The translations under genes were made by a program, and so were the position numbers. From Sphingomonas sp. (lineage in GTDB: Bacteria; Pseudomonadota; Alphaproteobacteria; Sphingomonadales; Sphingomonadaceae), in assembly GCA_017304655.1 (NCBI GenBank), contig JAFKLY010000008.1, forward strand, positions 124,001-188,000: a stretch of 64,000 nucleotides of DNA, given 5' to 3'. Positions 55,734-64,000 of the stretch are shown piece after piece. The notes under the pieces were generated by a model. It had not been told where the DNA came from. It saw nothing but the letters and a program-made list of their open reading frames with translations, and made no database searches. Positions within the stretch are counted from its first letter, which is position 1. Each line of letters begins with the position of its first letter.

Positions 55734-56399
55734 ATGAGCGAGCGCGTGCTGGTCATTGATTGCGCAACCCCGGCTTTGTCGATCGCGCTGTTCGATGGCG
55801 CCGATTGCCTCGCCGCCCATCACGAAACGCTTGGGCGTGGCCACGCCGAAGCGCTGCTTCCCGCCATTGCCAGCCTGCCCGATGGCGGTCGAGCGGACGG
55901 CATTCTTGTCGATGTCGGGCCAGGGAGCTTCACCGGTGTGCGCGTTGGCCTCGCCGCCGCGAGCGCCCTCGGCTTTGCCTGGGGCATCCCGGTGCAGGGC
56001 TATGGCTGCCTCGACCTTGTCGGCGCCATGGCTCGGCAACAGCTCGCGCCACAGGAGCGCTTTGCCATCGTCATGGTTGGTGGCCATGGCGAGTTGTTCT
56101 GGGCTGTCACCGACGCATCGGACGAGCAAGCCGCCCGTCCCCTGGAGATCACATCCACCCCGATCGACGCGCTTGCCACAATGCTGGACGCGCCCCTGCT
56201 GGTCGGCTCCGGCGCACAAGTTCTGGTCGATGCGGGCGCACCGGGACGCGCTGTCCCCCTGCTGCCCGATGCGCGGCAGACCGGCCTGCTGTCGGTCGCG
56301 CAGAGGAACCGCCCCGCCCGGCCCATTTATGGGCGCGGCGCGGACGCCAAGCCGATGGCCCCCGTCACGCGCCCGGCCCAACCTGCCGGAGCGCGCTGA
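55734..56399 (+). CDS. tsaB: tRNA threonylcarbamoyladenosine biosynthesis protein TsaB
   Basis: 221 residues. ASKHA-fold N-terminus VLVIDCATPALSIALFDG, GHAEALLPAIA and VDVGPGSFTGVRVGLAAA mark TsaB, the partner of TsaD in making the t6A base at position 37 of ANN-decoding tRNAs. The stop shares bases with the start of the next gene (ctgATGG), so rimI is translationally coupled, as is common. Confidence 0.94.
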   Translation: MSERVLVIDCATPALSIALFDGADCLAAHHETLGRGHAEALLPAIASLPDGGRADGILVDVGPGSFTGVRVGLAAASALGFAWGIPVQGYGCLDLVGAMARQQLAPQERFAIVMVGGHGELFWAVTDASDEQAARPLEITSTPIDALATMLDAPLLVGSGAQVLVDAGAPGRAVPLLPDARQTGLLSVAQRNRPARPIYGRGADAKPMAPVTRPAQPAGAR

Positions 56400-56887
56400 T
56401 GGACGACAGCCTCCAGATCAGAGTCAGCCTGGAGGCCATCGAGCCGGAAATCGCAGCCGCCATGTCGGTGATGACCGCCGCCTTTCCGCCGGAATATGGC
56501 GAGGCGTGGTCGACCGCCCAGCTTTCTTCCATGATGCGCCTGCCCGGTTCCATGCTTGTGATTGGCCGGATCGGGGCGGAGGCGGTGGGTTTCGCGCTCC
56601 TGCGCTCCATCGTCGGCGAAGCCGAACTGCTCCTCCTCGCCGTTCATCCCGAGCATCGCGGGCGCAGTCACGGCCGACGCCTGCTCGACCGATGCATGAC
56701 CGAGGCAGAAGGGAGCGGTGCGCAAACCATGTTCCTGGAAGTGCGCGCAGGCAATCCGGCCATTCATCTCTATGGCAAAGCAGGTTTTCGCCAGTATAAT
56801 ATTCGTCGTAACTATTACCTTGGTAATAACGGTTCTCACTATGATGCGCTGAGTTTTAAAATCATTTTAAGACATGAGGATAGCTAA
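56399..56887 (+). CDS. rimI: GNAT acetyltransferase, RimI-like
   Basis: 162 residues. GNAT fold with the acetyl-CoA loop HPEHRGRSHGRRLLDR and the C-terminal ...LEVRAGNPAIHLYGKAGFRQYNIRRNYY segment (key part NPAIHLYGKAGF) typical of RimI, which N-acetylates ribosomal protein S18. Its position directly after tsaB supports this. The last ~40 codons are notably AT-rich compared with the rest. Confidence 0.88.
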   Translation: MDDSLQIRVSLEAIEPEIAAAMSVMTAAFPPEYGEAWSTAQLSSMMRLPGSMLVIGRIGAEAVGFALLRSIVGEAELLLLAVHPEHRGRSHGRRLLDRCMTEAEGSGAQTMFLEVRAGNPAIHLYGKAGFRQYNIRRNYYLGNNGSHYDALSFKIILRHEDS

Positions 56888-56900
56888 CATCATAGGCAGC

Positions 56901-56917
56901 TTGCACTTGAAGTGCAA
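56901..56917. promoter_or_regulatory. Perfect palindrome upstream of mucR
   Basis: TTGCACTTGAAGTGCAA: 8-bp arms around one central base, 84 bp before the mucR start. It is a candidate operator, perhaps for autoregulation or for a regulator acting on mucR. Confidence 0.5.
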
Positions 56918-57000
56918 AATGCATAGAAGCGCGATGGGGCCTATATACAAATCATTGCATTGGGTTTCGCGACGACAACAGAATAATGAAGGATTCGGTC

Positions 57001-57420
57001 ATGACGGATTCGACTGAACGCGATGAAGTGCTTGTTACCTTAACGTCAGACATTGTGGCAGCACATGTCTCCAACAACAGCGTGGCGGTCTCCGACCTGC
57101 CGGTGCTGATCCAGAACGTCTATGGCGCGCTTTCCGGCCTTCGCAAGGAAGCGGCTCCGGTTCAGCCCAAGCAGGAACCGGCGGTGTCCATCCGTTCGTC
57201 CATCAAGCCGGACTACATCGTCTGCCTTGAAGACGGTAAGAAACTGAAAATGCTCAAGCGCCACCTGATGACGCACTATCAGATGACGCCGGACGACTAT
57301 CGCGCCAAATGGGGCCTGCCGGCGGACTATCCGATGGTGGCGCCCAATTATGCGGAGCAGCGCCGCAGCCTTGCCAAGAAGATTGGCCTCGGCACGTCGC
57401 GCCGCCGCACGCGCAAGTAA
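57001..57420 (+). CDS. mucR: MucR/Ros-family zinc-finger transcriptional regulator
   Basis: 139 residues. The C-terminal Ros/MucR zinc finger is plain: VCLEDGKKLKMLKRHLMTHY, then the family hallmark MTPDDYRAKWGLPADYPMVA and a basic tail SRRRTRK. These H-NS-like regulators of alphaproteobacteria bind AT-rich DNA and control exopolysaccharide, motility and cell-cycle genes. ATG 57001 is preferred as AAGGA lies 8 nt upstream; ATG 56986 is possible. Palindrome upstream and a strong terminator downstream. Confidence 0.95.
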   Translation: MTDSTERDEVLVTLTSDIVAAHVSNNSVAVSDLPVLIQNVYGALSGLRKEAAPVQPKQEPAVSIRSSIKPDYIVCLEDGKKLKMLKRHLMTHYQMTPDDYRAKWGLPADYPMVAPNYAEQRRSLAKKIGLGTSRRRTRK

Positions 57421-57446
57421 CGCGGTTTTATAAATCGCCTGAAAAA

Positions 57447-57485
57447 GGGGCGTCGCCAGAACACGGCCTGGCGGCGCCCCTTTTT
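57447..57485. terminator. Bidirectional terminator after mucR
   Basis: GGGGCGTCGCCAG pairs with CTGGCGGCGCCCC (13 pairs, one G-T) over an 8-nt loop. Five A precede and five T follow the stem, so it works on both strands. Confidence 0.92.
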
Positions 57486-57551
57486 CATGGCGTCCGCTGC
57501 GCTGCGCAATTTGCGGCTTTTCGGCCCGACAAATTCAGCTACACAGAGGGC

Positions 57552-57980
57552 ATGACCCGGACGATCGATATCGAGGCGCTCTGCGCCGAGCGTGGCTTGC
57601 GCATCACTGACCAGCGTCGCGTGATCGCGCGGGTCCTTTCCGAAAGCGAGGATCATCCGGACGTCGAGAAGCTGCACGAGCGTGCTGCAGCCATCGACCC
57701 GCACATTTCCATCGCGACGGTCTACCGCACTGTCCGTCTGTTCGAGGAAGCCGGCATTCTCGAGCGCCACGATTTCGGCGACGGACGCGCCCGCTACGAG
57801 CCCGCGCCCGAAGCGCATCACGATCATCTGATCGACGTCGAAACCGGCAAGGTCATCGAGTTCGTCGATCCCGAGCTTGAGCAACTCCAGCGCCAGATCG
57901 CCGAAAAGCTCGGCTATCGCCTGGTCGATCACCGCATGGAGCTCTACGGCGTCGCGCTCGATCGCAGCCGCAAGGACTGA
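57552..57980 (+). CDS. fur: Fur-family transcriptional repressor
   Basis: 142 residues. Winged helix (GLRITDQRRVIARVLSESED, SIATVYRTVRLFEEAGILE) and metal-binding dimerisation domain (ARYEPAPEAHHDHLIDVETG). The cysteine pairs of the structural zinc site found in E. coli Fur are absent, as in many alphaproteobacterial Fur/Mur proteins, so it may sense iron or manganese. Next gene begins directly at its stop. Confidence 0.9.
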   Translation: MTRTIDIEALCAERGLRITDQRRVIARVLSESEDHPDVEKLHERAAAIDPHISIATVYRTVRLFEEAGILERHDFGDGRARYEPAPEAHHDHLIDVETGKVIEFVDPELEQLQRQIAEKLGYRLVDHRMELYGVALDRSRKD

Positions 57981-58700
57981 ATGACGCGTCTGCGCGCGTT
58001 CGGGCGTCTGGCGCTGCTGCTGGGCCTCGTCATTGGCTGCGTGATCCCGCATCTGCTGGCAAAGCTCCGCGGGCCGTCGCCCTGGCCCCGGCGTTTCCTG
58101 CGCAACGCCGGCCGGATCGCCGGCTTCGACGTCCGCATCGAAGGCACGCCGCTGCTGCACGACGTGTTCTTCGTGGCCAATCATTTGAGCTGGATCGACA
58201 TCCTGCTGCTCGGCGGCGCCACCGGTTGCGCCTTCATTTCCAAGGATGGCGTGCAGCGTGCTCCGCTGGTCGGCTGGCTGGCAGCGCAGAACAACACCAT
58301 CTTCGTGGCGCGCGAGCGGCGCGGCGAGGTCTCCAGCCATATCGACAGTGTGCGCGATGCGCTGGCGGCGCACCAGCCCATTGCCCTGTTCGCCGAGGGC
58401 GGCACGGGCGACGGCAAGACCTTGCTGCCGTTCAAGCCGCCGCTCTTCGCCGTGCTGCTGCCTCCGCCCCGCGCCATCCTCGTCCAGCCGGTGGTGATCG
58501 ACTATGGCGCCGCGACGCCGCTTGTCGTCTGGGGCGCGGAAAGCGGCGTTGCCAATGCGCTGCGCATTCTTGGCGCGCCGGGACGGCGGACGGTGACGCT
58601 GCGCTTCCTCGCCCCCTTCGATCCCGGCGAGCATCCTGACCGCAAGACGCTGGCCGCGCAGACCCGCGCGCTCATCGAGGCAGCGCAGGCCCAGCGCTGA
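57981..58700 (+). CDS. 1-acyl-sn-glycerol-3-phosphate acyltransferase (PlsC family)
   Basis: 239 residues. N-terminal membrane helix, then the acyltransferase motifs NHLSWIDI (H-x4-D), a substrate motif FAEGGTGDG and a downstream Pro motif. It makes phosphatidic acid or acylates a related lipid. The start abuts the fur stop without gap, so it is co-transcribed with fur. PlsC itself versus an ornithine-lipid acyltransferase cannot be separated by eye. Confidence 0.88.
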   Translation: MTRLRAFGRLALLLGLVIGCVIPHLLAKLRGPSPWPRRFLRNAGRIAGFDVRIEGTPLLHDVFFVANHLSWIDILLLGGATGCAFISKDGVQRAPLVGWLAAQNNTIFVARERRGEVSSHIDSVRDALAAHQPIALFAEGGTGDGKTLLPFKPPLFAVLLPPPRAILVQPVVIDYGAATPLVVWGAESGVANALRILGAPGRRTVTLRFLAPFDPGEHPDRKTLAAQTRALIEAAQAQR

Positions 58701-58756
58701 CCGGGGGCGGCCATGCCGCTTTCGCGCGCGCACCAACGGAGCTATAGCGCGCGGCC

Positions 58757-60106
58757 ATGACCCAATCCGCATCCAAGCCGGCACCGCAGACTTTTCACGT
58801 CAAATCCTTCGGTTGCCAGATGAACGTCTATGACGGCGAGCGCATGACCGAGCTGCTGAGCGCGCGCGGCATGACCCCGGCCGCCGAGGGCGCGGACGCC
58901 GATCTCGTCGTGCTCAATACTTGCCACATTCGCGAGAAGGCCGCCGAGAAGGTCTATTCCGATATCGGCCGCCTGCGCCGCGAGGACGGATCGCGCCCGA
59001 TGATCGCCGTTGCTGGCTGTGTCGCCCAGGCCGAAGGGCCGGAAATCACCCGCCGCACCAAGTCAGTCGACATTGTCGTCGGCCCGCAGGCCTATCATCG
59101 CCTGCCCGGCCTCATCGACGACGTGATGGCCGGCCGCGACGCCGTGGACACGGACATGCCGGCAGACTCCAAGTTCGACGTGTTGCCGGGCCGCGCGCGG
59201 CGCAGCGGGACGAGCGCCTTCCTCACCGTGCAGGAAGGCTGCGACAAGTTCTGCACCTATTGCGTCGTGCCCTATACGCGCGGCGCGGAAGTCAGCCGGC
59301 CGTGGCGAGCGATCCTGGACGAGGCGCGCGCGCTCGTGGACGGCGGCGCGCGGGAAATCACGCTACTCGGCCAGAATGTGAATGCCTGGACCGGCGAGGA
59401 CGACAAGGGCCGGCTTCAGGGACTGGACGGGCTTATCCGCGCGCTCGATGCGCTGCCAGATCTCGCCCGCATTCGCTACACGACCAGCCACCCCAACGAC
59501 ATGACGCAAGGGCTCATCGACGCCCATGCAGAGGTGGGCAAGCTGATGCCCTATCTGCACCTGCCCGTGCAGGCCGGCTCCGACCGCATCCTGAAGGCGA
59601 TGAACCGCAGCCACACGCGCGAGTCCTACCTGCGCGTCATCGAGCGGGTCCGCTCGGCACGGCCGGACATCGCGCTGTCCGGCGATTTCATCGTCGGCTT
59701 CCCCGGCGAGACCGAAAGCGAGTTCGAGGAGACGCTGAGCATCCTGCGCGAAAGCGCGTATGCCGCCGCCTTCAGCTTCAAATATTCGCCGCGGCCCGGC
59801 ACGCCGGCTGCCGACATGGCGGACCAGATCGCCGCAGAGGTGATGGACGAGCGGCTTCAGCGCCTGCAGGCCGAGATCATCAACCACCAGATCGCGTTCA
59901 ACCAGGCCAGCGTCGGCAAGCGCACGACAATCCTGCTGGAACGCAAGGGCCGTCAGCCGGGCCAGCTCGTCGGCAAGTCGCCCTGGCTACAGTCCGTCCA
60001 TGTGGAGGCTGGCGATGCGCGGATCGGCGAGCTGATCGAGGTCGATCTCGTCAGCGCCGGGCCGAACAGCCTGGGCGGCGTCATCGTCTCGCGTCAGGCG
60101 GCCTGA
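58757..60106 (+). CDS. miaB: tRNA-2-methylthio-N6-dimethylallyladenosine synthase
   Basis: 449 residues. The UPF0004 domain has three cluster cysteines (FGCQMN, LNTCHIREKA, AGCVAQ), the radical-SAM domain has GCDKFCTYCVVPYTRG (CxxxCxxC), and a TRAM domain ends the protein. It methylthiolates i6A37 in tRNAs reading UNN codons. Standard length. Followed 8 nt later by a Nudix gene. Confidence 0.96.
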   Translation: MTQSASKPAPQTFHVKSFGCQMNVYDGERMTELLSARGMTPAAEGADADLVVLNTCHIREKAAEKVYSDIGRLRREDGSRPMIAVAGCVAQAEGPEITRRTKSVDIVVGPQAYHRLPGLIDDVMAGRDAVDTDMPADSKFDVLPGRARRSGTSAFLTVQEGCDKFCTYCVVPYTRGAEVSRPWRAILDEARALVDGGAREITLLGQNVNAWTGEDDKGRLQGLDGLIRALDALPDLARIRYTTSHPNDMTQGLIDAHAEVGKLMPYLHLPVQAGSDRILKAMNRSHTRESYLRVIERVRSARPDIALSGDFIVGFPGETESEFEETLSILRESAYAAAFSFKYSPRPGTPAADMADQIAAEVMDERLQRLQAEIINHQIAFNQASVGKRTTILLERKGRQPGQLVGKSPWLQSVHVEAGDARIGELIEVDLVSAGPNSLGGVIVSRQAA

Positions 60107-60114
60107 GCGCAGCC

Positions 60115-60552
60115 ATGGAACCGGTGTTCGGCACACGCCGGGCCGATCTGGTCTATGCCGCGCGGCCCGGCGCTTATGGCTTGGCGCTGGACGAACACAG
60201 CCGGATCGCCATCGTGCGGCTGGAGGATGACCGCTATTTCCTGCCCGGCGGCGGCATCGAGCAGGACGAGACGCCCGAGACCTGCCTGCTGCGCGAATTC
60301 GCCGAGGAGATCGCCTGGTCTGCCCGGATCGGCACCCTGCTTGGGCGCGCAACACAATTCGTCGAATCGGTGCGTGGTCCGCTCGAAGTCCGGGCGCATT
60401 ATTTCAGCGTGACGCCGATGGCCCCCATCGCCGGTCCGGCCGAGCATGACTGTTTCTGGCTGCCGCCGATGGAGGCAATTCCCCTGATGGCGCGCGAAGC
60501 GGACCGCTGGGCAATCGGCCACCTGCTACCCACGGGCTCGTCAGCGCCCTGA
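60115..60552 (+). CDS. Nudix hydrolase
   Basis: 145 residues. The Nudix box is present as GGGIEQDETPETCLLREFAEEI; the final Gly of the consensus is Ala, a tolerated change. Small Nudix enzymes hydrolyse nucleoside diphosphates linked to another group; the substrate is unknown. It begins 8 nt after miaB and is convergent with clc. Confidence 0.9.
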   Translation: MEPVFGTRRADLVYAARPGAYGLALDEHSRIAIVRLEDDRYFLPGGGIEQDETPETCLLREFAEEIAWSARIGTLLGRATQFVESVRGPLEVRAHYFSVTPMAPIAGPAEHDCFWLPPMEAIPLMAREADRWAIGHLLPTGSSAP

Positions 60553-60562
60553 AGCATGGCGC

Positions 60563-61834
60563 TTAGCGGAACTGCTTGGCGAGGGTGTGATAGAGCTTGC
60601 GCCGGCAGACCAGCGAGCTCACCCAGTCCGCAATGAGCGCCGTGGCGAACAGCGGCAGGATCATCGTGCGATCCGCCGTCATCTCCATCATGATGATCGA
60701 GGCCGTCAGCGGCGCACGGACGACGCCGGTGAAGTAGCCGATCATGCCGAGCAGCACGACGGCACCGGCGGACTCGCCGGGAAAGAGAACCGTCAGGATC
60801 TGCCCCAGCCCGGCCCCCACAGACAACGACGGCGCGAAGATGCCACCCGGCGCGCCGCTGAGCGCGGTTGCCAGCGTCGCGAAGAAGCGCACCGGCCCGA
60901 AGGCCACGGGCACATCTGCACCGGAGAGCAATTGCCGGGTCGTCTCATAGCCGGTGCCCCAGCTCAGCCCGCCGCTCGCCACGCCGAGCACCGCGACGAC
61001 AAGGCCGCTCAGGGTCGCGAACAGCACGGGACGGGAACGCGCGGCCACGACCCAGCGCAACCGGGACCAGGCCATGGTGATCAACGCGCGCGAAAACAGC
61101 CCACCGGCAAGACCGCCGATGACACCGGCCACGGGCGCGACCACCAGCATCGAACGGATCGGCAGTGCCTGCTGCATCGCGCCGAAATAGACATAATCGC
61201 CGGACAGGCCGAGGCTGGCGAGGCCGGAGATCATCACCGCGGCCATCACGAAAATCGCGACCTTCTGCTCGAAGGCCGAGGCCAGCTCCTCGATCGCGAA
61301 GGCGACCCCGGCGAGCGGCGTATTGAAGGCCGCCGCAACGCCGGCTGCGCCGCCGGCAATGATCACACCCGCCGTGACCGGCACGCGCAGCCAGCGCTGG
61401 ACGGCAACCATGATGGCCGCGCTGATCTGCACGGTCGGCCCTTCGCGACCGACGGCGCCGCCTGCGCCAAGCATGGCGAGCGTGCCCGCGAACTTGGCCG
61501 CCGCTGTGGGGAGCGAAAGGAGGCGACTGCGACTGGCCGTCTCCGGATGATGCCCGGCGGCCATCACTTGCGGGATGCCCGATCCGCGCGCGGCAGGGCA
61601 CCATCTGCGCGTGAGATAGACCACCATTGCGAAGACCAGCGGCGTGACGAACAACGGCGCATAGGGGCTGACGCGCGCGAGCTGGATGAACTGATTTTGC
61701 GCCACCTCGCCAAGCCGGGCGAAGGCTATGGCGACCAGACTGAGCAGCAATGCACCCGCAACTGCGGAGACTCTGCCGCGCATCCTCGTGCTGCTGAGAC
61801 GCGAAGCCCATGACGGGAGGAAATTGGCGGGCAT
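60563..61834 (-). CDS. ClC-family chloride channel/antiporter
   Basis: 423 residues, about 10-12 membrane segments. All three anion-filter motifs are seen: GSGIPQ, GREGPTVQ (with the gating Glu) and GIFAPSLSVGA. The gating Glu suggests proton/chloride exchange activity. ATG 61834 is chosen; an earlier in-frame start at 61861 is less likely. It interrupts the conserved miaB-phoH gene order on the opposite strand. Confidence 0.92.
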   Translation of the reverse strand: MPANFLPSWASRLSSTRMRGRVSAVAGALLLSLVAIAFARLGEVAQNQFIQLARVSPYAPLFVTPLVFAMVVYLTRRWCPAARGSGIPQVMAAGHHPETASRSRLLSLPTAAAKFAGTLAMLGAGGAVGREGPTVQISAAIMVAVQRWLRVPVTAGVIIAGGAAGVAAAFNTPLAGVAFAIEELASAFEQKVAIFVMAAVMISGLASLGLSGDYVYFGAMQQALPIRSMLVVAPVAGVIGGLAGGLFSRALITMAWSRLRWVVAARSRPVLFATLSGLVVAVLGVASGGLSWGTGYETTRQLLSGADVPVAFGPVRFFATLATALSGAPGGIFAPSLSVGAGLGQILTVLFPGESAGAVVLLGMIGYFTGVVRAPLTASIIMMEMTADRTMILPLFATALIADWVSSLVCRRKLYHTLAKQFR

Positions 61835-62075
61835 GGCGCGACATACACATGGGCCGTCCACAACGCCAAGCTTGATCGGCCACGATCAGCGGATGAAGCT
61901 CAAACGCCTGCACACACGCCCAAATATGGGTGCGGAAAGGCAAAATCGTGCGCGTCGGGCGTGGCCCTGCCATATCCGCTTGTCCTGCCCCCGCCCCCTC
62001 TGGCATGACGAGTCGCGATGACAGCCTTTCCCATCGCGCCCCGCGCAATGAGTCGCCGCCCAGTGGACCCATCCC

Positions 62076-63071
62076 TTGGCTAAGCGTCATGTCCAGGCCG
62101 AAGCCGGCGACAAGGCCCGGCTCGAGATGGTCTTCGACAAGCCCTATCTGATCGGCCCGCTGTTCGGCGAGTATGACCAGAACCTTGTCGCGATCGAGAA
62201 CCGGCTCGGCGTCTACATCGCCGCGCGCGGCAACAAGCTGCAGATCGAAGGCAGCGCGGAAGCGGCAGCGCGCGCCCGCGACGTGCTGCAAGGCCTCTAT
62301 AACCGGCTGGTGGTCGGCCAGACGATCGACACAGGCGCGGTGGAGGCGGTGATCGCCATGTCGGCCGAGCCGACGCTCGATGGCATCATCCGCCATGACG
62401 TGTCCGAACCGCCCAAGGTGATGATCCGCACGCGCAAGAAGACGATTGTCCCGCGCTCGGCCAATCAAGGCGTGTATATGGAGGCGCTGGCCCGGAACGA
62501 GCTGATCTTCGCGCTCGGCCCGGCCGGCACCGGCAAGACCTATCTGGCCGTGGCGCAGGCGGTGAGCCAGCTCATCACCGGCAGCGTCGACAGGCTGATC
62601 CTTTCCCGCCCGGCGGTGGAAGCGGGTGAAAAGCTCGGCTTCCTGCCCGGCGACATGAAGGAGAAGGTCGACCCCTATCTGCGCCCGCTCTATGACGCGC
62701 TGCACGACACGCTCCCTGCCGAACAGGTCGAGCGCCGCATCGCCAGCGGCGAGATCGAGATCGCGCCGCTCGCCTTCATGCGCGGCCGCACGCTCGCCAA
62801 TGCCTTCATCATCCTCGATGAAGCGCAGAACACGACCATCGCGCAGATGAAGATGTTCCTCACCCGCTTTGGCGAAGGCAGCCGCATGGTCATTTGCGGC
62901 GACCCCAAGCAGGTCGACCTGCCGCAGCCGGGCGCATCGGGCCTTGCCGATGCGGTTGAGCGGCTCGAAGGAATCGAGGGCATCGCCGTCTCCCGCTTCA
63001 CCAGTGCCGACGTCGTGCGCCACCCGATCGTCGGGCGGATCGTCGAGGCCTATGAAGGGCGGCATGCTTGA
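62076..63071 (+). CDS. phoH: PhoH-family ATPase
   Basis: 331 residues. N-terminal KH-like domain (LGVYIAARGNKLQIEG) and ATPase domain with Walker A LGPAGTGKTY and Walker B FIILDEAQNTT. Homologs are cytoplasmic and act with YbeY in RNA metabolism. The family N-terminus (AKRHVQAEAGDKARLE) begins right at a TTG at 62076, with no ATG or GTG in frame nearby and no Shine-Dalgarno. An 11-codon ORF at 62048-62083 overlaps the TTG and could couple translation. Overlaps ybeY by 8 nt. Confidence 0.92.
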   Translation: MAKRHVQAEAGDKARLEMVFDKPYLIGPLFGEYDQNLVAIENRLGVYIAARGNKLQIEGSAEAAARARDVLQGLYNRLVVGQTIDTGAVEAVIAMSAEPTLDGIIRHDVSEPPKVMIRTRKKTIVPRSANQGVYMEALARNELIFALGPAGTGKTYLAVAQAVSQLITGSVDRLILSRPAVEAGEKLGFLPGDMKEKVDPYLRPLYDALHDTLPAEQVERRIASGEIEIAPLAFMRGRTLANAFIILDEAQNTTIAQMKMFLTRFGEGSRMVICGDPKQVDLPQPGASGLADAVERLEGIEGIAVSRFTSADVVRHPIVGRIVEAYEGRHA

Positions 63072-63606
63072 CGTCTTGACCGATGCCGGGCCGGACTGGC
63101 CCGAGGCGACGGACTGGACCGCGCTGGCAGAGCGGGCCGTGCGCGCGGCCTTGGCACAATCCTCCCAATCGGAATTGACCAGAACGTCAGCGCTGGTCGA
63201 ACTCTCGGTCAAGCTCTCCGACGACGCCGAGGTGCGGACGCTCAACGCGGCCTATCGCGGCAAGGACAAGCCGACCAACGTCCTCTCCTTCCCCATGGTG
63301 CAGGCCGATCTGCTCGGCGCCATCGCCAATACGGACGATGGCGAAGTGCTGCTAGGCGACATCATCCTGGCGGCGGAGACCTGTGCCCGCGAGGCGCAGG
63401 AACGCGGCATTTCGCTGGCGGATCACGCCACGCATCTCATTGTCCACGGCACGCTCCACCTCATCGGCCACGACCATGAAACGGACGTCGAGGCAGAGGC
63501 GATGGAGGCGCTGGAAATACGCGCCCTTGAAACACTGGGCCTTGCTGATCCATATGGGGACCGGGAGACCGGCCGCGCCGGCCCCATTGACGAAACAGGG
63601 ATTTGA
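63064..63606 (+). CDS. ybeY: Endoribonuclease YbeY (rRNA maturation factor)
   Basis: 180 residues. The metal-binding H3xH5xH signature is seen in HGTLHLIGHDH near the C-terminus; the preceding NVLSFP motif is also diagnostic. It acts in 16S rRNA 3'-end maturation and ribosome quality control. ATG 63064 overlaps the phoH stop (ATGCTTGA) and has AAGGG just upstream; ATG 63052 would add four residues. Confidence 0.94.
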   Translation: MLDVLTDAGPDWPEATDWTALAERAVRAALAQSSQSELTRTSALVELSVKLSDDAEVRTLNAAYRGKDKPTNVLSFPMVQADLLGAIANTDDGEVLLGDIILAAETCAREAQERGISLADHATHLIVHGTLHLIGHDHETDVEAEAMEALEIRALETLGLADPYGDRETGRAGPIDETGI

Positions 63607-63614
63607 CCGAACCA

Positions 63615-64000
63615 ATGCCCGAGACAGCCGCGCCAGCGCCATCCAAAGAGGGTGACAGTAGTAGCGAAGGCGGACGAATATGGCGGGGCCTGAAGGCCCT
63701 GCTGTTCGGAGACAGTGAAACGACCAGCCTCAGGCGCGAGCTTGAGAACGTCATCGAGCAATATGATGATCAGGAGGACGAGGCCCCGGCCAAGGGCGAT
63801 CTCGCGCCGATCGAGCGGCAGATGCTGCGCAACATGCTCCACTTCAGCGAGCATACGGTGGACGATGTCGCCGTGCCGCGCGCGGACATCATTGCTATCT
63901 CGCAGGATGCCAGCTTCGCCGAGCTGATGGCCCTGTTCGCCGAAGCCGGGCACAGCCGCATCCCGGTGTATGAGGGCACGCTCGACCACATCACCGGTAT
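63615..64000 (+). CDS. corC: CorC/HlyC-family CBS-domain protein, 3' end outside window
   Basis: The frame runs from ATG 63615 off the window end; 128 codons are present. ...QMLRNMLHFSEHTVDDVAVPRADI and SFAELMALFAEAGHSRIPVYEG are the start of the paired CBS domain of CorC/YbeX proteins, linked to magnesium/cobalt tolerance and found after phoH-ybeY in many proteobacteria. It starts 8 nt after the ybeY stop. C-terminal transporter-associated domain not visible. Confidence 0.9.
   Translation, partial: MPETAAPAPSKEGDSSSEGGRIWRGLKALLFGDSETTSLRRELENVIEQYDDQEDEAPAKGDLAPIERQMLRNMLHFSEHTVDDVAVPRADIIAISQDASFAELMALFAEAGHSRIPVYEGTLDHITG

Overview
The window is GC-rich bacterial chromosome, most likely from a member of the Sphingomonadaceae (Alphaproteobacteria). 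The evidence is the right-hand core block nfu-tsaB-rimI-mucR-fur-acyltransferase-miaB-nudix-clc-phoH-ybeY-corC, the NDUFA9-like/uppP/gltD/gltB block, a UrcA-family protein, an FzlA-type GST and several TonB-dependent receptors. The genus cannot be fixed by eye. No rRNA, tRNA, CRISPR array or intact insertion sequence was seen.

Layout. 1-3.4 kb: tandem paralogous exported proteins of unknown function (two DUF6152-type) and a membrane-anchored winged-helix regulator. 3.5-7.2 kb: a TauD/TfdA-type dioxygenase and a ThDP enzyme in one operon, divergent from an IclR regulator with two phased operator-like sites between them. 7.2-9.5 kb: a more AT-rich accessory patch with a solitary OLD-like ATPase/TOPRIM protein and a probable recombinase fragment. 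9.6-18.3 kb: a vanillin-type aldehyde dehydrogenase, a nitrate-type ABC transporter with an outer-membrane porin and a structured leader, an MFS transporter and an alpha/beta hydrolase. 18.3-21.9 kb: a TonB-dependent receptor divergent from a TetR regulator, then a small membrane protein.

22-39 kb is the most distinctive part. It holds an exported flavoenzyme with a circularly permuted D-amino-acid-oxidase fold plus its cytochrome c; a hybrid histidine kinase and LuxR-type response regulator; an exported RidA divergent from a TonB-dependent receptor; a second exported RidA; two tandem Tat-exported flavin amine oxidase-fold enzymes flanking a cytochrome c; and an RND efflux pair. Read together this suggests a periplasmic amine or amino-acid oxidation system: uptake by the receptor, oxidation by flavin dehydrogenases that pass electrons to cytochromes c, hydrolysis of the imine product by periplasmic RidA, and control by the two-component pair. 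The substrate is not deducible from sequence.

39-64 kb is mostly housekeeping: a UrcA protein, an 0.8 kb gene-free spacer, NDUFA9-like, uppP, gltD, DUF2059, gltB, a hypothetical exported protein, fzlA, a diguanylate cyclase, an M16 protease, and the conserved block listed above. The first gene is cut at its 5' end and corC at its 3' end.
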